Position numbers and translations under genes: made by a program. The notes beneath the pieces are model-generated. The model ran no database searches and was not told the origin of the DNA. It worked only from the letters and a program-made list of their open reading frames with translations. 64,000 bases of DNA, from assembly GCF_037038585.1 (NCBI RefSeq), contig NC_092525.1, positions 30,530,367 to 30,594,366 of the forward strand, given 5' to 3'. The DNA comes from Patagioenas fasciata. Taxonomy: Eukaryota; Chordata; Aves; Columbiformes; Columbidae. Numbering within the stretch: position 1 is the first letter of the stretch; every line of letters starts with the position of its first letter. Positions 47,304-61,100 of the stretch are shown here, piece after piece.

Positions 47304-47954
47304 TGCGTGCATCACAATGCAGATGTGTTTGCATTGCTGCCCACATCTCATCTATGGGGTTCTGAAAACATCTGCAAACCCTAACTCCAGGGCAGTCTGC
47401 AGCTGCCCCTCAGTAATAAACGAAAGGAGTAACCTCCAGGTTGTGACAGCACACCTGCTGTCCAGTCACTACACTCAGATGGATATATTTTTTTTTCTTG
47501 GATGTCTGGCTTCGTCTCAGTTACCCGTAAAACAGATTCGAGGCCTTAAAAGTAAATCATTGAGCACTGGTTAGCTCCCCACAGTACCTGTGACTCAATA
47601 GCATTTCCTTTTTTCCTACTCAAATAGCAGCACAGGCGCTGAGGTGCTATGATATCAGTCACAGCGTATTTTTCACTTTCCAACGGCCATCAGTACAGAT
47701 GAAACAGAAGGCAGAGCTATCGCCAGAGAGACTCTGGATACCAGAATAAAATTAGCATCATAAGAAGAGAAGGGAAAGTATTACTGTTACCCAAGTGCTG
47801 CTGAATTAGCCAGACAGAGCTAAAAATAGATTGGAAATGTCTATATTGTAGCTGAAAGAGTACAACAACATATTACTTATGTTGAAACAGTCTTCTGCAG
47901 CATGAAATATTAGGCATACAAACAGTGCCTTATATGTACTTACCTGCAATACAT

Positions 47955-47990
47955 TGTGTATGTGTATATATATGTATATGATTTATATAT
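47955..47990. repeat. TG/TA-rich simple repeat
   Basis: An imperfect run of TGTG, TATA and ATAT units just downstream of the CpG island. Low complexity only. Confidence 0.6.
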
Positions 47991-50900
47991 CACACATTTC
48001 ATATGTAAGTCTAGCCAGATGCTAATTATTGTTCACAGTTAAGTTTCTGTTTCTAAGCAAGTCGTGTGAGACACTGATAACAGGCTGTCTGTCTCCAAAC
48101 ACTATTGTCTATGGCAGACATAGCTTGAAGCCTGGCTGGTGGTAGAGGTACTGATGGATGCCACTTAGATCCCTAGTAAGAACCACCTGTACTCCTGGGC
48201 TTTTTGTAGCTGCATTGTGGGGGTACAAAGAGTGGTGGGCAGGAGGTTCAAGAAGCCCCTACCCAATGCACAACATTTACCTGCCCTTCAACCACAAGAC
48301 ATGTAGATCTACTCCTCTTTCAAGGCTTGGTCTATTCATAGGCACTCTGAAAATCTGTGCTCTTCTCTGCATTCAGATAGCCACTTTGGGATATAATGTG
48401 TCTGCATCACATCTTTACACACCGACATGCACTTTCTTTGCCATCAGCACCAACCTGGCTGCATATATGGACAAGATCAAGGGAGGGTAAGGTGACATTA
48501 AACCCAAATCAGACAAGGGCTTTAATTTGACCAGAGAAAAGGTACTAAGGTTATTTTCCTACTGCGAAGACAGTCTCATCCCCCCCGGATGATGGAAATC
48601 CCTCAAAATTTCTCAGTCACAGGAGATTCAGGAAGGTGCGGTACCTCGCCCCATGGCTGGTAAGCTACAGCCTGTGTCACCTGGGAGCTCTTGTCCTACA
48701 GGATTTCATTACTTTTCAGGCTTTCCGTTGTTTTCATTTCATTTAAAAATATCTTGGCTTAAAAGTGAACTCCTTGCTATTGATTCAGAAGCACATTTCT
48801 GTAGCACAGCCATATTTTGAGGGGGGGAAAACAGGCACTCCTGTGCCTTCATTGCTCTGAAGACAGTAGCTCCCTGTCTCCTCACTCTTGCAGGACACAA
48901 CTCTATATCACATCTGGAAGCTGAATGGGGAAACAACCAGAATATCGTGTCTGTTTGGAAATGGCTCCTCATCTCTCTGCCTGTCTGCTCTGAGTTGTGA
49001 CTGGAGCATGCCAGAGCCCAAATGGGCCTCATAGTTCAGCATGGTGTGCATGCAAATCCTTCTCCTGACTGGTGTGCAATAATTACCTGTGATCATTGCA
49101 CACTTCAGCTCATGAGTCAGCCTGGCATGCTAGCTGCCTCTGACACATCGCTTCACACCGCACACCTTTCCTGACCTTGCACATCCTGTTTCTTTACAAA
49201 TGCCAGTGCCTTCTGTCAGCTTTACTCATTCATCACACCACTTTCTCATTACTGCACACCCCAAATCAAAATTAAGGTCACCTCACACATTTTCAAAGCC
49301 CTCAGCTGTCTCGGGCAGGATACCTCAGTGACTCCCTCTGTCCTGCTAATGCTTGGCAGGCAGCTGTCACCACTGGCCCAAGCTCTGCTGCTTTCCAGCC
49401 GAGCCCCTGAGCCCAACTCACAGCAGACGCTGAGCTGCTCACCCAGCCGCTCTGTGGTGATGACGGCAAGCAAAAGTCCTTAACATATATCCCAGTTTTC
49501 TCTGACCTGGCTTTCCTAGAAGGATGCCCATGACATCAGCCAGCTAATCCTTTAAAAACAGCAGAAAACAGGGGGATGACTCCCACAGCCTGTCCACGAG
49601 GTTGGTTTTCTCCCTTTTCAGCAGTTCTGCCCCTGCCCATCCTCCCTCCTGAAAGGCAGCCTTGGAGACATTTAGCATTGCTGGTATGGTGTGAGCAACC
49701 CACCAGTTACTACATTGTACATTTTGTTTGCATAATTATTTGTATATAGTGCTTACCAGCAGACCAAGCTGAGTGTCAGAGGCTCAGTCTAGATCAAGGC
49801 GGCTGACACTGGAGATTGGCAGGGGAGCTGGATCATTGCTGCAGTGCACCTAGGACACGGCCAAGGTTGCAGGCAGCTACAGAGAGCAGATTTGCATGAT
49901 GACACCGCTCTGAGCAGCCTGCGTCGCATCTTCCATGCTTGCTGCAAGGAGTAAGGATGAACAGCACCTAATGAACCCAGCCCCTTGGGTTCCTATTGCA
50001 GAGCACAGCCTGCTTATAAGGCACGAGTTCCTCCCTTGCTCTTGAATTGTAAATGCACATGTTACACAGGGATTGCCTCACTACTGGGAGGGCTTTAACT
50101 CATCTGTGAGCTGTTTTAGAGCCACAAGTACTGCACAGTCACTCAGGGTAACTTATTTAGTGCTCTGCAGTCAGAGCCCACACCAGCCGTTTGTACCTAC
50201 AGCCCCCTCCTCCAGCCCCGCCGCCCAGGGGCTTTGCCTCCCCTGCCTGCTCTGGCTGCTGGGGAGCTCAGCTGTGGCCTTCAGCACTTTCTGTGCTCAC
50301 TATTTACTCACCTGGGACACAATAATCCAGAGTTTGCTGTGCAGATGACAAAAGAAGAAGAAACCGAAAAAGAAAATTTCCTTCTTCATTTCACTTGTTA
50401 ATTGAAAAATACCACTCCAATGCAGCAACAGCATATGTAGAACAAACATAAGCTGGCAGTAACAGAGTGGTGAAGCTACTCTGTCACTTCTGCTTTAGCC
50501 TTTCGGGTTCAAATGACTGTGTTGTCAAATGACTTCTTTATAGTATTTGCCAAAACATGTTTACAGAAAGGCTCAGGCACAAGTGCAACGTGGCATGCCA
50601 AGGACGCCGAGAGTGCTAATGCCAAGGACCACAGCAGCTGGGTGGAGGAGACGCTGGCTGCAATAGCACAGGAAGAGGATGCTCTCGGAGGAAGGGACCA
50701 GGGCACACACCAACCATTTGAGCATTTCTCCTGGCAGCCAGCTGAAAAGATGCAAAACTTATTTCCCAAACACGACTGTTATGAATTTGGTAAGAGCTTG
50801 TAAGTTTTAGTGTTTACAGATGGCTTAATTTGGCAGTCGTAATCATTATAGGAGCTACTAATCTAATGGGACTTAAAGGCTGCCAGAAGTAAAGTCTGAC

Positions 50901-52136
50901 AATTAGAGCAATGCCCCATTCCATGAGTGCTCACATCTAAGTACCATTACAAATGCCGTCAGGTGCTCTGCTGCATGAGCATCAGGTGTTCAGTTAATTG
51001 CACTGTAGTTCAAGTGAGCACCAGCACCAAGGAATCAATGGACAGCAAAAAATCACACCTTCTCCTGTTCCTCACCACCCAGCTCCTTGGCCGCACGACT
51101 AGCCTGACAGCAGGCTACATTTCTTTTAATCCATGGGAAGAAAACAACACATGAAACCTAAGCAGTGGCCAAAGAGCACACAGCTGCAGAACCTGCCACA
51201 TGAAGACAGTCACACAGTGTGTTTAAAGCTCTTCATGCTTCCACATGTTCAAAAAAAGCATATCATCTGTGTCACCGAGGGCATAGTCACAGGTACTAGA
51301 CCTACTTCCCACCTGCTGAGCTGCAAGGTAAGTCAAGAAAAGATGCACAAACTCGTTTGCATTGCCCGGCATATGCTAACGATGTTCCTGTGTAGTGTCA
51401 TGGAGAATCAGCTGATGTCTAATACCTGCTGTCCTCTAATAACTTGGATGTGTGTGTAAAGCCCAAGAAGCATGTGTACACATGCACACAAACCACCCCA
51501 TTCCTCGTGTACTTTTCTCCAGCTAGTACACTACGTGCCTCGTTTCTTTGGATCCATTTTGAAAGCAGCATCAGAAATCCTGTAGTGTCCATATCATAAG
51601 GATATTGTATTTTCCTTTGACAGGAATCTGGTAGTTCTGTATTAGTCCCTCTCTTAAAATGCCACCTACAAGTTCTGCTGCAGAATCTCCTGTTGCCACA
51701 GAAAAGGCTGGTTGCTAGGTCGTTTAGTAAAGGGGCTGGAAGTTTGGTAATATACTGCTGGTGTGATGATGCTGACATGCTGGACTGGGACCTTTTCAAG
51801 GGACTGTACTGGCTGGGGCAAACCCCACTTTTGCTAAAGCAGCTTTCTCAGGTCCATGATGGGGTTTGTTGACAGAAAGGAAAATACAGTCCACCTTTGT
51901 CTCATAAGTGTCCTGAGAACATCCACGAAGGAGGAGATGAGTGTTGTCATGTCAAACTGATGGCAATGTCAAGCTGAGGGCAACGTACCTCACTGCAATG
52001 AAGAGCTGGTTCATCTTTGGGGCAGAGTGTGTTGTCTTCTAGTCTTTCCTGCTGCCTTTCCTCCTCAGTACCAGAAAGAATCATGGTTCAGCTCGGGCTC
52101 AGCAGCCACCTAAGAAGTGGGAGATCTTACTGTTGC

Positions 52137-52169
52137 CTCTGCACCAATTAATTATTAATTGGTGCAGAG
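52137..52169. repeat. Perfect 33-bp palindrome
   Basis: Left arm CTCTGCACCAATTAAT (52137-52152) and right arm ATTAATTGGTGCAGAG (52154-52169) are exact reverse complements separated by a single T. The symmetry stops sharply on both sides. The DNA could extrude as a cruciform, and the RNA on either strand would form a near-perfect hairpin but with too short a loop for a normal miRNA precursor. No flanking duplication or known element is evident. Confidence 0.97.
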
Positions 52170-55100
52170 AACTCCAGTAGTCTATTATGTGCATGAAATA
52201 CAGCATTTGGGTGGGTCTCCCAAAAGAGTCAATATTGGCCACCGGTTATATTCTGAACAGACATTAAATCGGGACTCCTCACTCCAACAAAGCACAGTGT
52301 AGCAGAAAAGGCTTAATTTTTCTCTCTCTTGCTAGAAGATGTTTCCATCAGCAAGAGGGGAACAAATCTTAACCACAGACTTCAGCATAATAGCGGCAGT
52401 AACAAAACAAGCTCCATTATTAAACTAACTCTTGGTAAGAGCCAGATGATTTCTACAGACAATTTTGCATGCAACTGCTAGATGTAATTTGCAGAGTGAG
52501 TGCCAAATTGCCATACTAATTATTTCTGGGCTGATGTTCCCTCTGTGACATAGTGGCATTTGGAGAATGGGGACTAACCAACAAGTGAAGTGCTGAAGTG
52601 GGAGATCACTAATAGGGTTTCTGAGAAAGAGAAATATAGCAAATACCAATCTTCCTCTTCATATGCTCACTCTCAATTTGCACTGAGACAATTTAATACA
52701 CAAAACTGTTCTACCTAGTTCATCTATACTTTTGTCACCATTTGAGCAAATGACACCCAGCCATCCCCGGGCAGAGCATGAGTACGGCTGAGCGGGGCCC
52801 CGTGCCCAGGCGATGCTGGAAGTCAGGGCTGGCCCTGGCCAGACCTCACCAGCCACAAAACTCTGCGAATTGACTTTTTTCCCTCGCTGTGCATCTGACA
52901 TGTGACTCATGCACACGCTGCGGGATGCAGCTTGCCTAATTCTCCGATCTGTAAGATGCTGGGGGTGGGGAAGGGCTGGCAAGAAGCTCACTTAATCTGA
53001 GTCTGTGAGCAGTTCCGTATCTGCTTTTTTGCCTGCTTTCTCACTAGCACTGTGCTCTGAGTCAGTTTTTCAAATTCGATACTTTCGTATACTGCATAAT
53101 TTAAGATGGAAAAGAAAAGCCTTTCTGGTACACTATGAGTTTTTTTTACTTTCCTTTCTCTTTCTCTGTCTTGTTTTCCTTTTTTGTTGCTGACGTGGTT
53201 CTCTATCAAGTTTAAGCAGTGTAATTTCAGTCTGTAACTACATACACAGAGTTAAAGGAAAAGCAACAGGAAAAGAAAGACTTCTAGGTTATATTTTTCT
53301 TCTCTTAAAAACATAATTTAAATTTGTTAAAAGACTAATTACTGAAATTAGAATAACCATTTAATATTTGATTGAAAAAAATACTAAATTGCTTTAGATT
53401 TTGCATGTCAAAAAGTTGATCAATGACAGTGAGATTTGGCCAAGGAAATAAGGGTCTGAAACCAGTAAGTGGCAGTGGCAGGATTATAAATGATGTTTGC
53501 TAAAATGTCGATAATTCTCCATTTGCCTTGTGCATTACTGTAGCAAGGACTTTGGGCTAAGGGAGACACATTCCCAGTGGGTACTTATTGGGACAGACTG
53601 AGTGGATAACTGAGTTGGCATGAAACCACCACCAGATCAGTTCTCCATTGCAACAGCACTACATGGACAGATTTTAAGTTAATATAAACCACCATAATCA
53701 CAGAGCACCTCACAAATATTTCCAGCTGGAACCGTACTCAGTTTTCACCAGAGATGATTCTTTGAAGCTTATTATGTCATTTACATCACACGCCTACAGT
53801 GGGGTGCATTACGTTTGGCCACCTGTTACCTGCAGCATCTGTCCTTCCATCCAAGAAGGAGATGCCACCACTTTCCAGCAGGACCCTGCCACACTGGGAT
53901 GGCCAGCACCACTTCAGAGCCTCTCTGGTGCTACAACTGCTTCAGAATTGCCTCAGACCAAGATGAACTCATCAGTGGTTTAGCCTGTCCAAGGTTAATC
54001 TCATTACAGATAATCTTGTTTATCACACGCACTGGCCATAAAACAATGTTAGCCGTTAACTCTTGCTATCCCCACAAGCCAGCTCATTAGAGAGACAACC
54101 AAAAAGGCTGCGTGGGGTAGCTGATTCCCCAATCCCAACCCCACAACCAGCATCACGTCCTCCAAGGACAAGGCTGACAGCAGTTTCCCCTGTGAAAATG
54201 CAGCAGCAGTGCAGCACCAGGCTGGTGCCCGTAGTCACACAGCACATCATCTTCATTCCTAACTTCCACATCCTGACATCACATCTCAGTGATAGCTCAT
54301 CAACATCTTCACTACCAGTCTGGATGACTTTTGTGATTAAGTTCAACCCTGCTAGGTTCATCATAGCCTCATGTGAAGGAAGGATGCAAAACCTTTTCCC
54401 ACTGACATCTTAAACATGCCTCCTAAAACACACCTCCTGCTTGCCTTCTCCACCCTGCTCCTGTAGGCTGATACAGCAGGGGAGGTGAGAGGAGACCACC
54501 TTGCACTGCTGGCCTCAGGCTTCTCCAGTGGGTTTTCTGGCTCCCTGCCAGGTTCTCCATGGGCCACACGCACACACATGGGGTGCACAAACACCCAGTT
54601 ACCAGAGCTGCAAATCCGCTGGGGGCGGGTGCCCAGTCCAGCTCCAGGAGGGCAGGTGTGGGTGCAACCATGGCCATGGCTGCTCAGCCTTTTCCAGGCG
54701 GTCTGCAGCTGTAGGGGAAGCTCCAGCTGCCCATCCACCTCAGAACTGCTGCTCTGCCTTTTCTCTCCTCTGCTTCCAAATGCTCATGCTCATTTTGGGT
54801 TAATCTCAGCTCGATCATCCTGTCATACCACCAGCCTGCTGCAATACAGAATTGCAGGACATGTTTACTGGTGAAAGTTTGTGTTTCTTCCAATTTAAAA
54901 AAAAAAAAAATATTCTCCTAAGATCCAGGAAATTGGAAAAAAACTACCAAAATTATTTTTTTCTTGTAAAAATCTTTTAACTTATCTTACATTCCATCCT
55001 ACCAGGTCAGCTGTGGGATATTTAGTTCACTGCATCATCTGCTGGAGTCATCATGTAATGAATGTAATGAAAATGCTGAAATTTTCCTATTCTTTTATGA

Positions 55101-58100
55101 CACTTGTTAAATCAGCAAGGATGGCTGCCTTGTAGAACTAACTTATTGAAAATCATTGTTTTTCTAGATCAGTGTCTCTGTTTATTTTCAGCAGGTTGAG
55201 TTCATAATTCTTAATTAAAAGCTGAAAATGAATGTTTAAATAATTTCTCATTTCTAAGATGACAGTAGTCAATATTAAATTGAGAAGTCATTTTTAAATA
55301 AACATGTAGAAGTAAAATTTTCATTTCCTTTTCTGAAACAAAAATATCCCAAACTAAACACTTTAAATTAGGTTTTTCATTACTTTATCCAGCATAAATA
55401 TATCAAAAGCTTGTCACCAAACCAACATTTTTTTCTTGCCAAAATCCTTTCCTTGCCCATGTCCTGACCAGCCCCACTCCCAGTTTCTCTGGCAGAGGTG
55501 ACAGAAAAGGTGAGCTGCCCCTGACGTTTAGGATGCAGAGGAACAGGGGAGCATTTGATATTGTCACAAAGATCCTTCAAGGACCCCCTAACACACTGCT
55601 GCTGGTTTCCTTTTAAAAAGACACACTTGGACACAATTAAGGGGAAACATGATTAAACAGGAAAAAGCAAAAAAACCCCAAACATCCAGGGATGTCATTG
55701 CCAGCACCGTGTATCTCACCTCGGCTCTGGCCACTGCTGCAATGAGGGCTGGGTGCTGTCGGGGTGCACTGCTCCCCCAGCATGGGCAGTGCCGGTGGGT
55801 GATGCTGCTGAATCCAGGGCAGCCTGTGCCACCCTGGATCTACAGCCCACAAATTCCCTCCCTGCTAGGCCTGCAGGGAAATGCTGCTTTTCAGACATCT
55901 CCTCAAATAGCAATAATCTCAGAGGAAAACTCCCCTGCCACCTGCCTGCTTTCCTGCCACGGAGGTGCTGTGCTGAGACCTCTGCCCATGGCCACCGTGA
56001 GGATGGCGTCACCCCCTTCCCTGGCAGCTTCCATAGGGCTTCGCCCCTCTGCCAGCACAACTCCCTGCTCAGCTCTTGCTGGTGGGGAAAGGAAACACAG
56101 ATTTTTCTAATTTCTCTTTGAACTGTGGAAATAAATGTTTCCAGGCTACACGAATACCAACACTTTCACTGCTGCATCACCACAGATTTGTCTATGTCCT
56201 CCACCAATACCAGCAAGGATCTCATAAATATTCCACAAGACAATCTCCTGTCTTCTGCACTGTTCCCATAGACAGCACAGTAAGTTAATTTCTATCCATA
56301 ATATTTGAAAATACCTTAATTATGAATTTAGCAAGTTTGCTTACTAATGCAGTTTTGCCTAAATTATTTCACGGTTGAGTGAGAATTCGGTCATTAAAAA
56401 GTGGTGATGAACACTTAGAGTGAAACAAAGCTGAGGCCTTTGGAATTCTGCCTTGCAGAGCAATAGGAGGAGGGAAAGCTCTTGTCTCTCTGGGATGATG
56501 TCTGATCTTAAGCTATAGATTTGTTGTCTCTAATAGCACCTGTGGAAGAAGTGCTCCAAAACCTTGCCTCTCCCTAACCCCAGTCTGCTCTGCTGCTGGT
56601 CCCTGAGCACTGCACAGCTCTCACACATGCTCTGCACTGGGGATTGCTACTGAATTTAACATCATGCAGGGCATGACACGCTGCAGCATTGGGAGCTGGA
56701 AGGAAATACATAATCCAAGATCACTCAGAAGTACAACCAAGCAATTTGTGCAGTGGGGCTAATGCCCAGTGCTGTAGCAGTGGTCACTTGTGCATTGACT
56801 TACACTGGTGCCACTTCACTAGACCTCTCCTGTGGACAGCCACCTGCCCCCTCTCCCCATGTTTGGGTCAGCGTTTTGTCCAAGGTGAGTAGCCCAAATC
56901 CTTCATGTACAACACATCAGCTCTTCTTTGTGTCTCTGGTTGTTTCATTAGTAAGATCTTCACATGTATTTAATATTCATCCTAGCTGGGTCTCAGACTA
57001 GCTTTCTCAAGCTCCCCTCCCTCCCTGATCAAAGTTATGGGTGAGAATTAAAGGGCACAATAGGAAACATCACATTTTAGACTGGATTCTCTGGTTTTCA
57101 TGGGCATGCAACAGGGAAAAAGAAGGTGATACTCACATACACTGGTCCATGCCTCAGGCCTGTTCATCCCTGTACTGTTTGATGCAGACTTGAACACCTC
57201 TCCAAACAGCCATAGGCAAGAACTCTCCAGAGTGCAAGCACGGCCAGAGATTCAATCCACAAACCCCATCCATCCATTGCCTGAAGTCACTCCTCCTTTA
57301 ATGCACCAGCAGGGGAATTACCATGTAAGTTTCTCGTGCTTAGGCAAATGCAAATACTGTGGTGCCTTCAGTCCCTGAAATAAATACGAAATAAAAATCA
57401 GAGAGTAGTTGATGAATTAGTTTCTATACTGAGCTATTTATAATCTTTTCAAAATTCCACATATAATGCAGCCAAACAGCAAGGGCAATTTTGGCAGTGA
57501 TTACCAGGGATATATTTGTAGGAATCAGTGACGGAAGTTTAGTGGTAAACCCATCCTACAGAACTTGACTGAAATTTAAAGATGCTTTGGCAAATGCTGT
57601 TGTTCTCAAAGAGTTGAGACATCATTCTTTATACTCTGTGTTTTACGTATTTGTAGGCATCGCCCAGTAACATAGCTTACATATTTTAAGATGCCATTCT
57701 AAATGACGATCATACTCGAGGTTGCATCTACCAGATACCTGGGGGATCAACCATAACATATTGAACAAATTGACAAAAAAAAATTTGGTTTGTATGTAAG
57801 AATGAAATGATGAGTAAATCACAATTGTTTGCTGCTCTAATCATCCATCCAATATACAAGAGACAAGGTTCAGAACTCCCCCCAAGGCATCTGTAAATCC
57901 AGCTATAATTTTCAGTTCTAGAGACTCTTTTTTCAGGAGCAAACCATTTTAGCAAACATTGTGAATATAAAAAAAGATATTTTCTCTATTACAAATGCAT
58001 TGCATTGAATTTGTCTCCATTTCTTTCCTTCAGCTCCAGCAAGACACTTAGATCTCCACTGAAGTAAAATTGGTTATTGCTGTGAAATATCAGTTAGAAA

Positions 58101-61100
58101 ACCCTGCATTTTTCTTTCCTTATCTTAGCTTTAACTATGATTTTACACATGCCTTTGTCTCCACTGACAGATTTGCAAAAATCTGGATATTTAAAGGAAA
58201 TACACTGGTAACTACTATGGCTTTCTCTGCAGGTGTTGCCCTCTCCATTCACTCCCTGTTTATTAGCTATTCCAACAAAAGCAGTAAACAAACAATAAGA
58301 AAATATGTGTCCCTGGTAAGATGCAGATGAGCTCAGGGCTCAGCACTCACAACCTTGACTTCTTCCCCAGGTGGACTGGGAAATGAAAAGGGAGTGATGG
58401 ACTTGCTTGGTGGGTACGGCAGGGCTTGCTACTAATAAAATTTGCTTTTAGAAATGCAGAAACCTTTCTGCACCCTCATCATTAGAGCCCTGCCACATGG
58501 TATAAAATGGTGGGTTTAGAGACTACCAAGCTAATCTCATGAGGACAATTTTCAATCTTAAAAGGACAAAACATAGACAGGGAGAAATGACCTTGTACAC
58601 ATCACTACCCTGGCATCCCTCGTTCATGAAAGCTTGGGCATGGACAGTTCTTCTGCCACGATGCACAATCAGCACTGCAGACATGAAGAAAAATCTGGGA
58701 GAAACTATGGGAACAAACCTGGAACTAGCGGTACAGTCAGGGAATACAAACCAGTGAAATAAAGGAGATCACGGAGAGATTTGAAATGTAGGCCAAGTCC
58801 ATTCAGCTCTTGCAATCAAGTGTTTACTGTCTGCCTCAGCATCATTCTGCTCCCATCCTTGTTCCCTTCATTCTGAACAATGCAACATTTCAATCTTCTT
58901 TAAATTCAAGGACACCGAGTCCCTGAGTGCCCCGCTCGCTAGCACTGAATGGGAAAACAAACCTGCCTGGCCTTAACAGCATCTTAGCTTACGTCAGTGA
59001 TGCAGAACATATTGCTTCAAATGCATATTCTTCTAGGGGTGCCATCTATCCACACTGACAAGAAATAGAGCGTTCTCTCCCTTTATCATGTCTGAGAGAG
59101 AGGAATGTGTGAAGCAAAGCTAAATGTGTGAAATGCAAATACAAGTCACTACATTCTGGTAATACATTTCCTATATTGTCTAGGAGTATCACAGGGCCCT
59201 GGCTCAGGGATGCTAATCTCCCCAACAGATGGCACGTCGTCCCTACCTACTTAGGAAAGACGCGCTTTGAAAAAAGCAAAGAGGCAGAGACGACACGAAG
59301 CGTGTGAGGCGGGGAGAGTGGCATCCCTCCACAGGGCTGGGGGTCACAAAGAACACTAAGGGACCTCTATTCCAGGTGCTCTCTTAAGGAAGGTGCAGGC
59401 TGTACGACTTCTTTTTTTTCCAAAGGAGGGATTTTCAGGATTTTTTAATTGGCAAAAACTTTTTTTAAAAATAATGCTTGATAAAGTATACGAGTAATAC
59501 TACATGAGTATAATATAATGTGGAGATTTGCATCCACCTTTTCTTTCTGCACAAACACTTATCTATGTACGTGTAAAATAATTTTCATATACAAGAAGAG
59601 TTTGCCACAACTGGGCAAGGCAGACACACACAAATATAGCTGGTGTCACAACAGTTCTATTGGGATATCTTGGTTTGGGTCAGTATGACTATTTCTTAAT
59701 AAAAACTAAGCCATAACAGGGCACTATTCTTACTTAACTGCATGTATTGGGCATGGCATCACTGCATCTACTTAAAATGAAAATTCACAACTGAACTAAA
59801 CAGTTATAAAAACTTGTAGCTTATAAAAGGCCTAATCTGAACCAGCTGTCCTTTCTAGACATTTCCAGTTGATGACATTATTGTAATGCATTCTTTCTTC
59901 CCCAAAAGAATTTGTGAACACTGTTGAAGTAATCTGTATGACCTCAGTATCATGCATCTTTATAAACACATCATAAGCCACCTGAGAAGACATTGCAGAA
60001 GAGCAAGTGTGCTGGGACTTCTTCCTGGGGCAAGCTCATGTGTATGTCCAGACAAACGCCTAGTGAAGAGACAGCAGCACCAAGTGTTAGCCACATGGAC
60101 ACGGTCTATTCTTCTGGAAGTCACTAAGATCCCTTTGGAAAATAGGTTTTCATGGATGAATGAGCCATTCTGGGAGTGGCCGGAGCAGTGCATTGAGTTC
60201 ACATCTTATCCCGGTGCTGTGGTGCCCAACACAGCTTGTGCTCCGGCTGGAGCCTGTCCCGGGGCTGGAGCACCCACCTCGCCCCTTCCCCTCCTGCATT
60301 CCCTGCTGCCACCAGCTAACTGTCAAACCTGCTGTCCCTAAGTGATGGCACTCCAGATTGCCACAGAGCCTGCAGTAATTTGATATCTTCGAGGTATGTG
60401 TATCATCAGATTTATTGGAAATCGGCTGTTACAGCTGAAAAGTTCAAAAAGAGAGAAAGCTTTGTGTTAACAGATCCATAGCATGAGTGTATAGATTGTG
60501 TTTCCTTAGGAAACCAAGCTTCAGTATACTGCTGTGATCCCTGAAGAAATTGTGTAATGATAACTTAATTATTTTAAAGTATTTGGGAATTCAAGAATTT
60601 TGCTGGTAGCAACTTGTGAAATGTCAATAATTTTTATCCAGTGGAAAAGATTATATTTAGTGTGTGAATGAAAAAAAAAAAAAAAGAATGACACTGTCAG
60701 TGCTTTTGAGATGTTTTTCTGCAATGTGTTTAAAGTACATAGTGCACACAGAGCCAAAAGATCCTGGTGCAACCTCTCCAATCTATAAAACTACTGGCAA
60801 GAAATAGCAAATGTAACAGCCAGTCCCTGTAGAAGCTCAGGGGGCTTCTGACAGAGCTGACTTGATTCATTTTGCTACAGACTTGAGGAAAAATTGTTGA
60901 GGTCTTTCTGACTGTTTCTGACTATGAACTGCAGGTATTATGGGACCTGGCAATCCAATCGTGACTGATTCTTTGCATATGTGCAATGCCAAATTTCCTT
61001 CCACAATATTGTAGACGTATTAAAAAAGTATAAAACTAAGTTTATTAGTAAAAACTACTTTCCTAGTAGATGAACAGTCACCTACTATTTTGCTTGTTGA

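Larger units (their letters stand above)
46545..47310. promoter_or_regulatory. CpG island containing a GC-rich minisatellite
   Basis: GC content and CpG density rise abruptly against the AT-rich surroundings. The left half (46545-46970) is complex sequence with a GC box GGGGCGGG (46940-46947), a TGACGCAA CRE/C/EBP-ATF-like site (46867-46874) and a CTCF-like motif. The right half is the 42-bp repeat array. CpG islands of this size normally mark unmethylated promoters or distal regulatory nodes, yet no coding first exon is visible on either strand. Long open frames in several frames on both strands are by-products of GC-rich, stop-poor sequence and a repeat period divisible by three. Confidence 0.85.

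Noticed and set aside
46415..47384. Long ORFs of 178-292 codons in several frames on both strands
   Set aside because: They all run through the 42-bp array. Its period is divisible by three and its GC-rich unit has no stop codon in several frames, so the frames stay open automatically. They overlap each other on both strands and match no protein.
55649..56110. 153-codon ORF
   Set aside because: GC-rich patch with overlapping open frames on both strands, no domain and no splice or promoter context.
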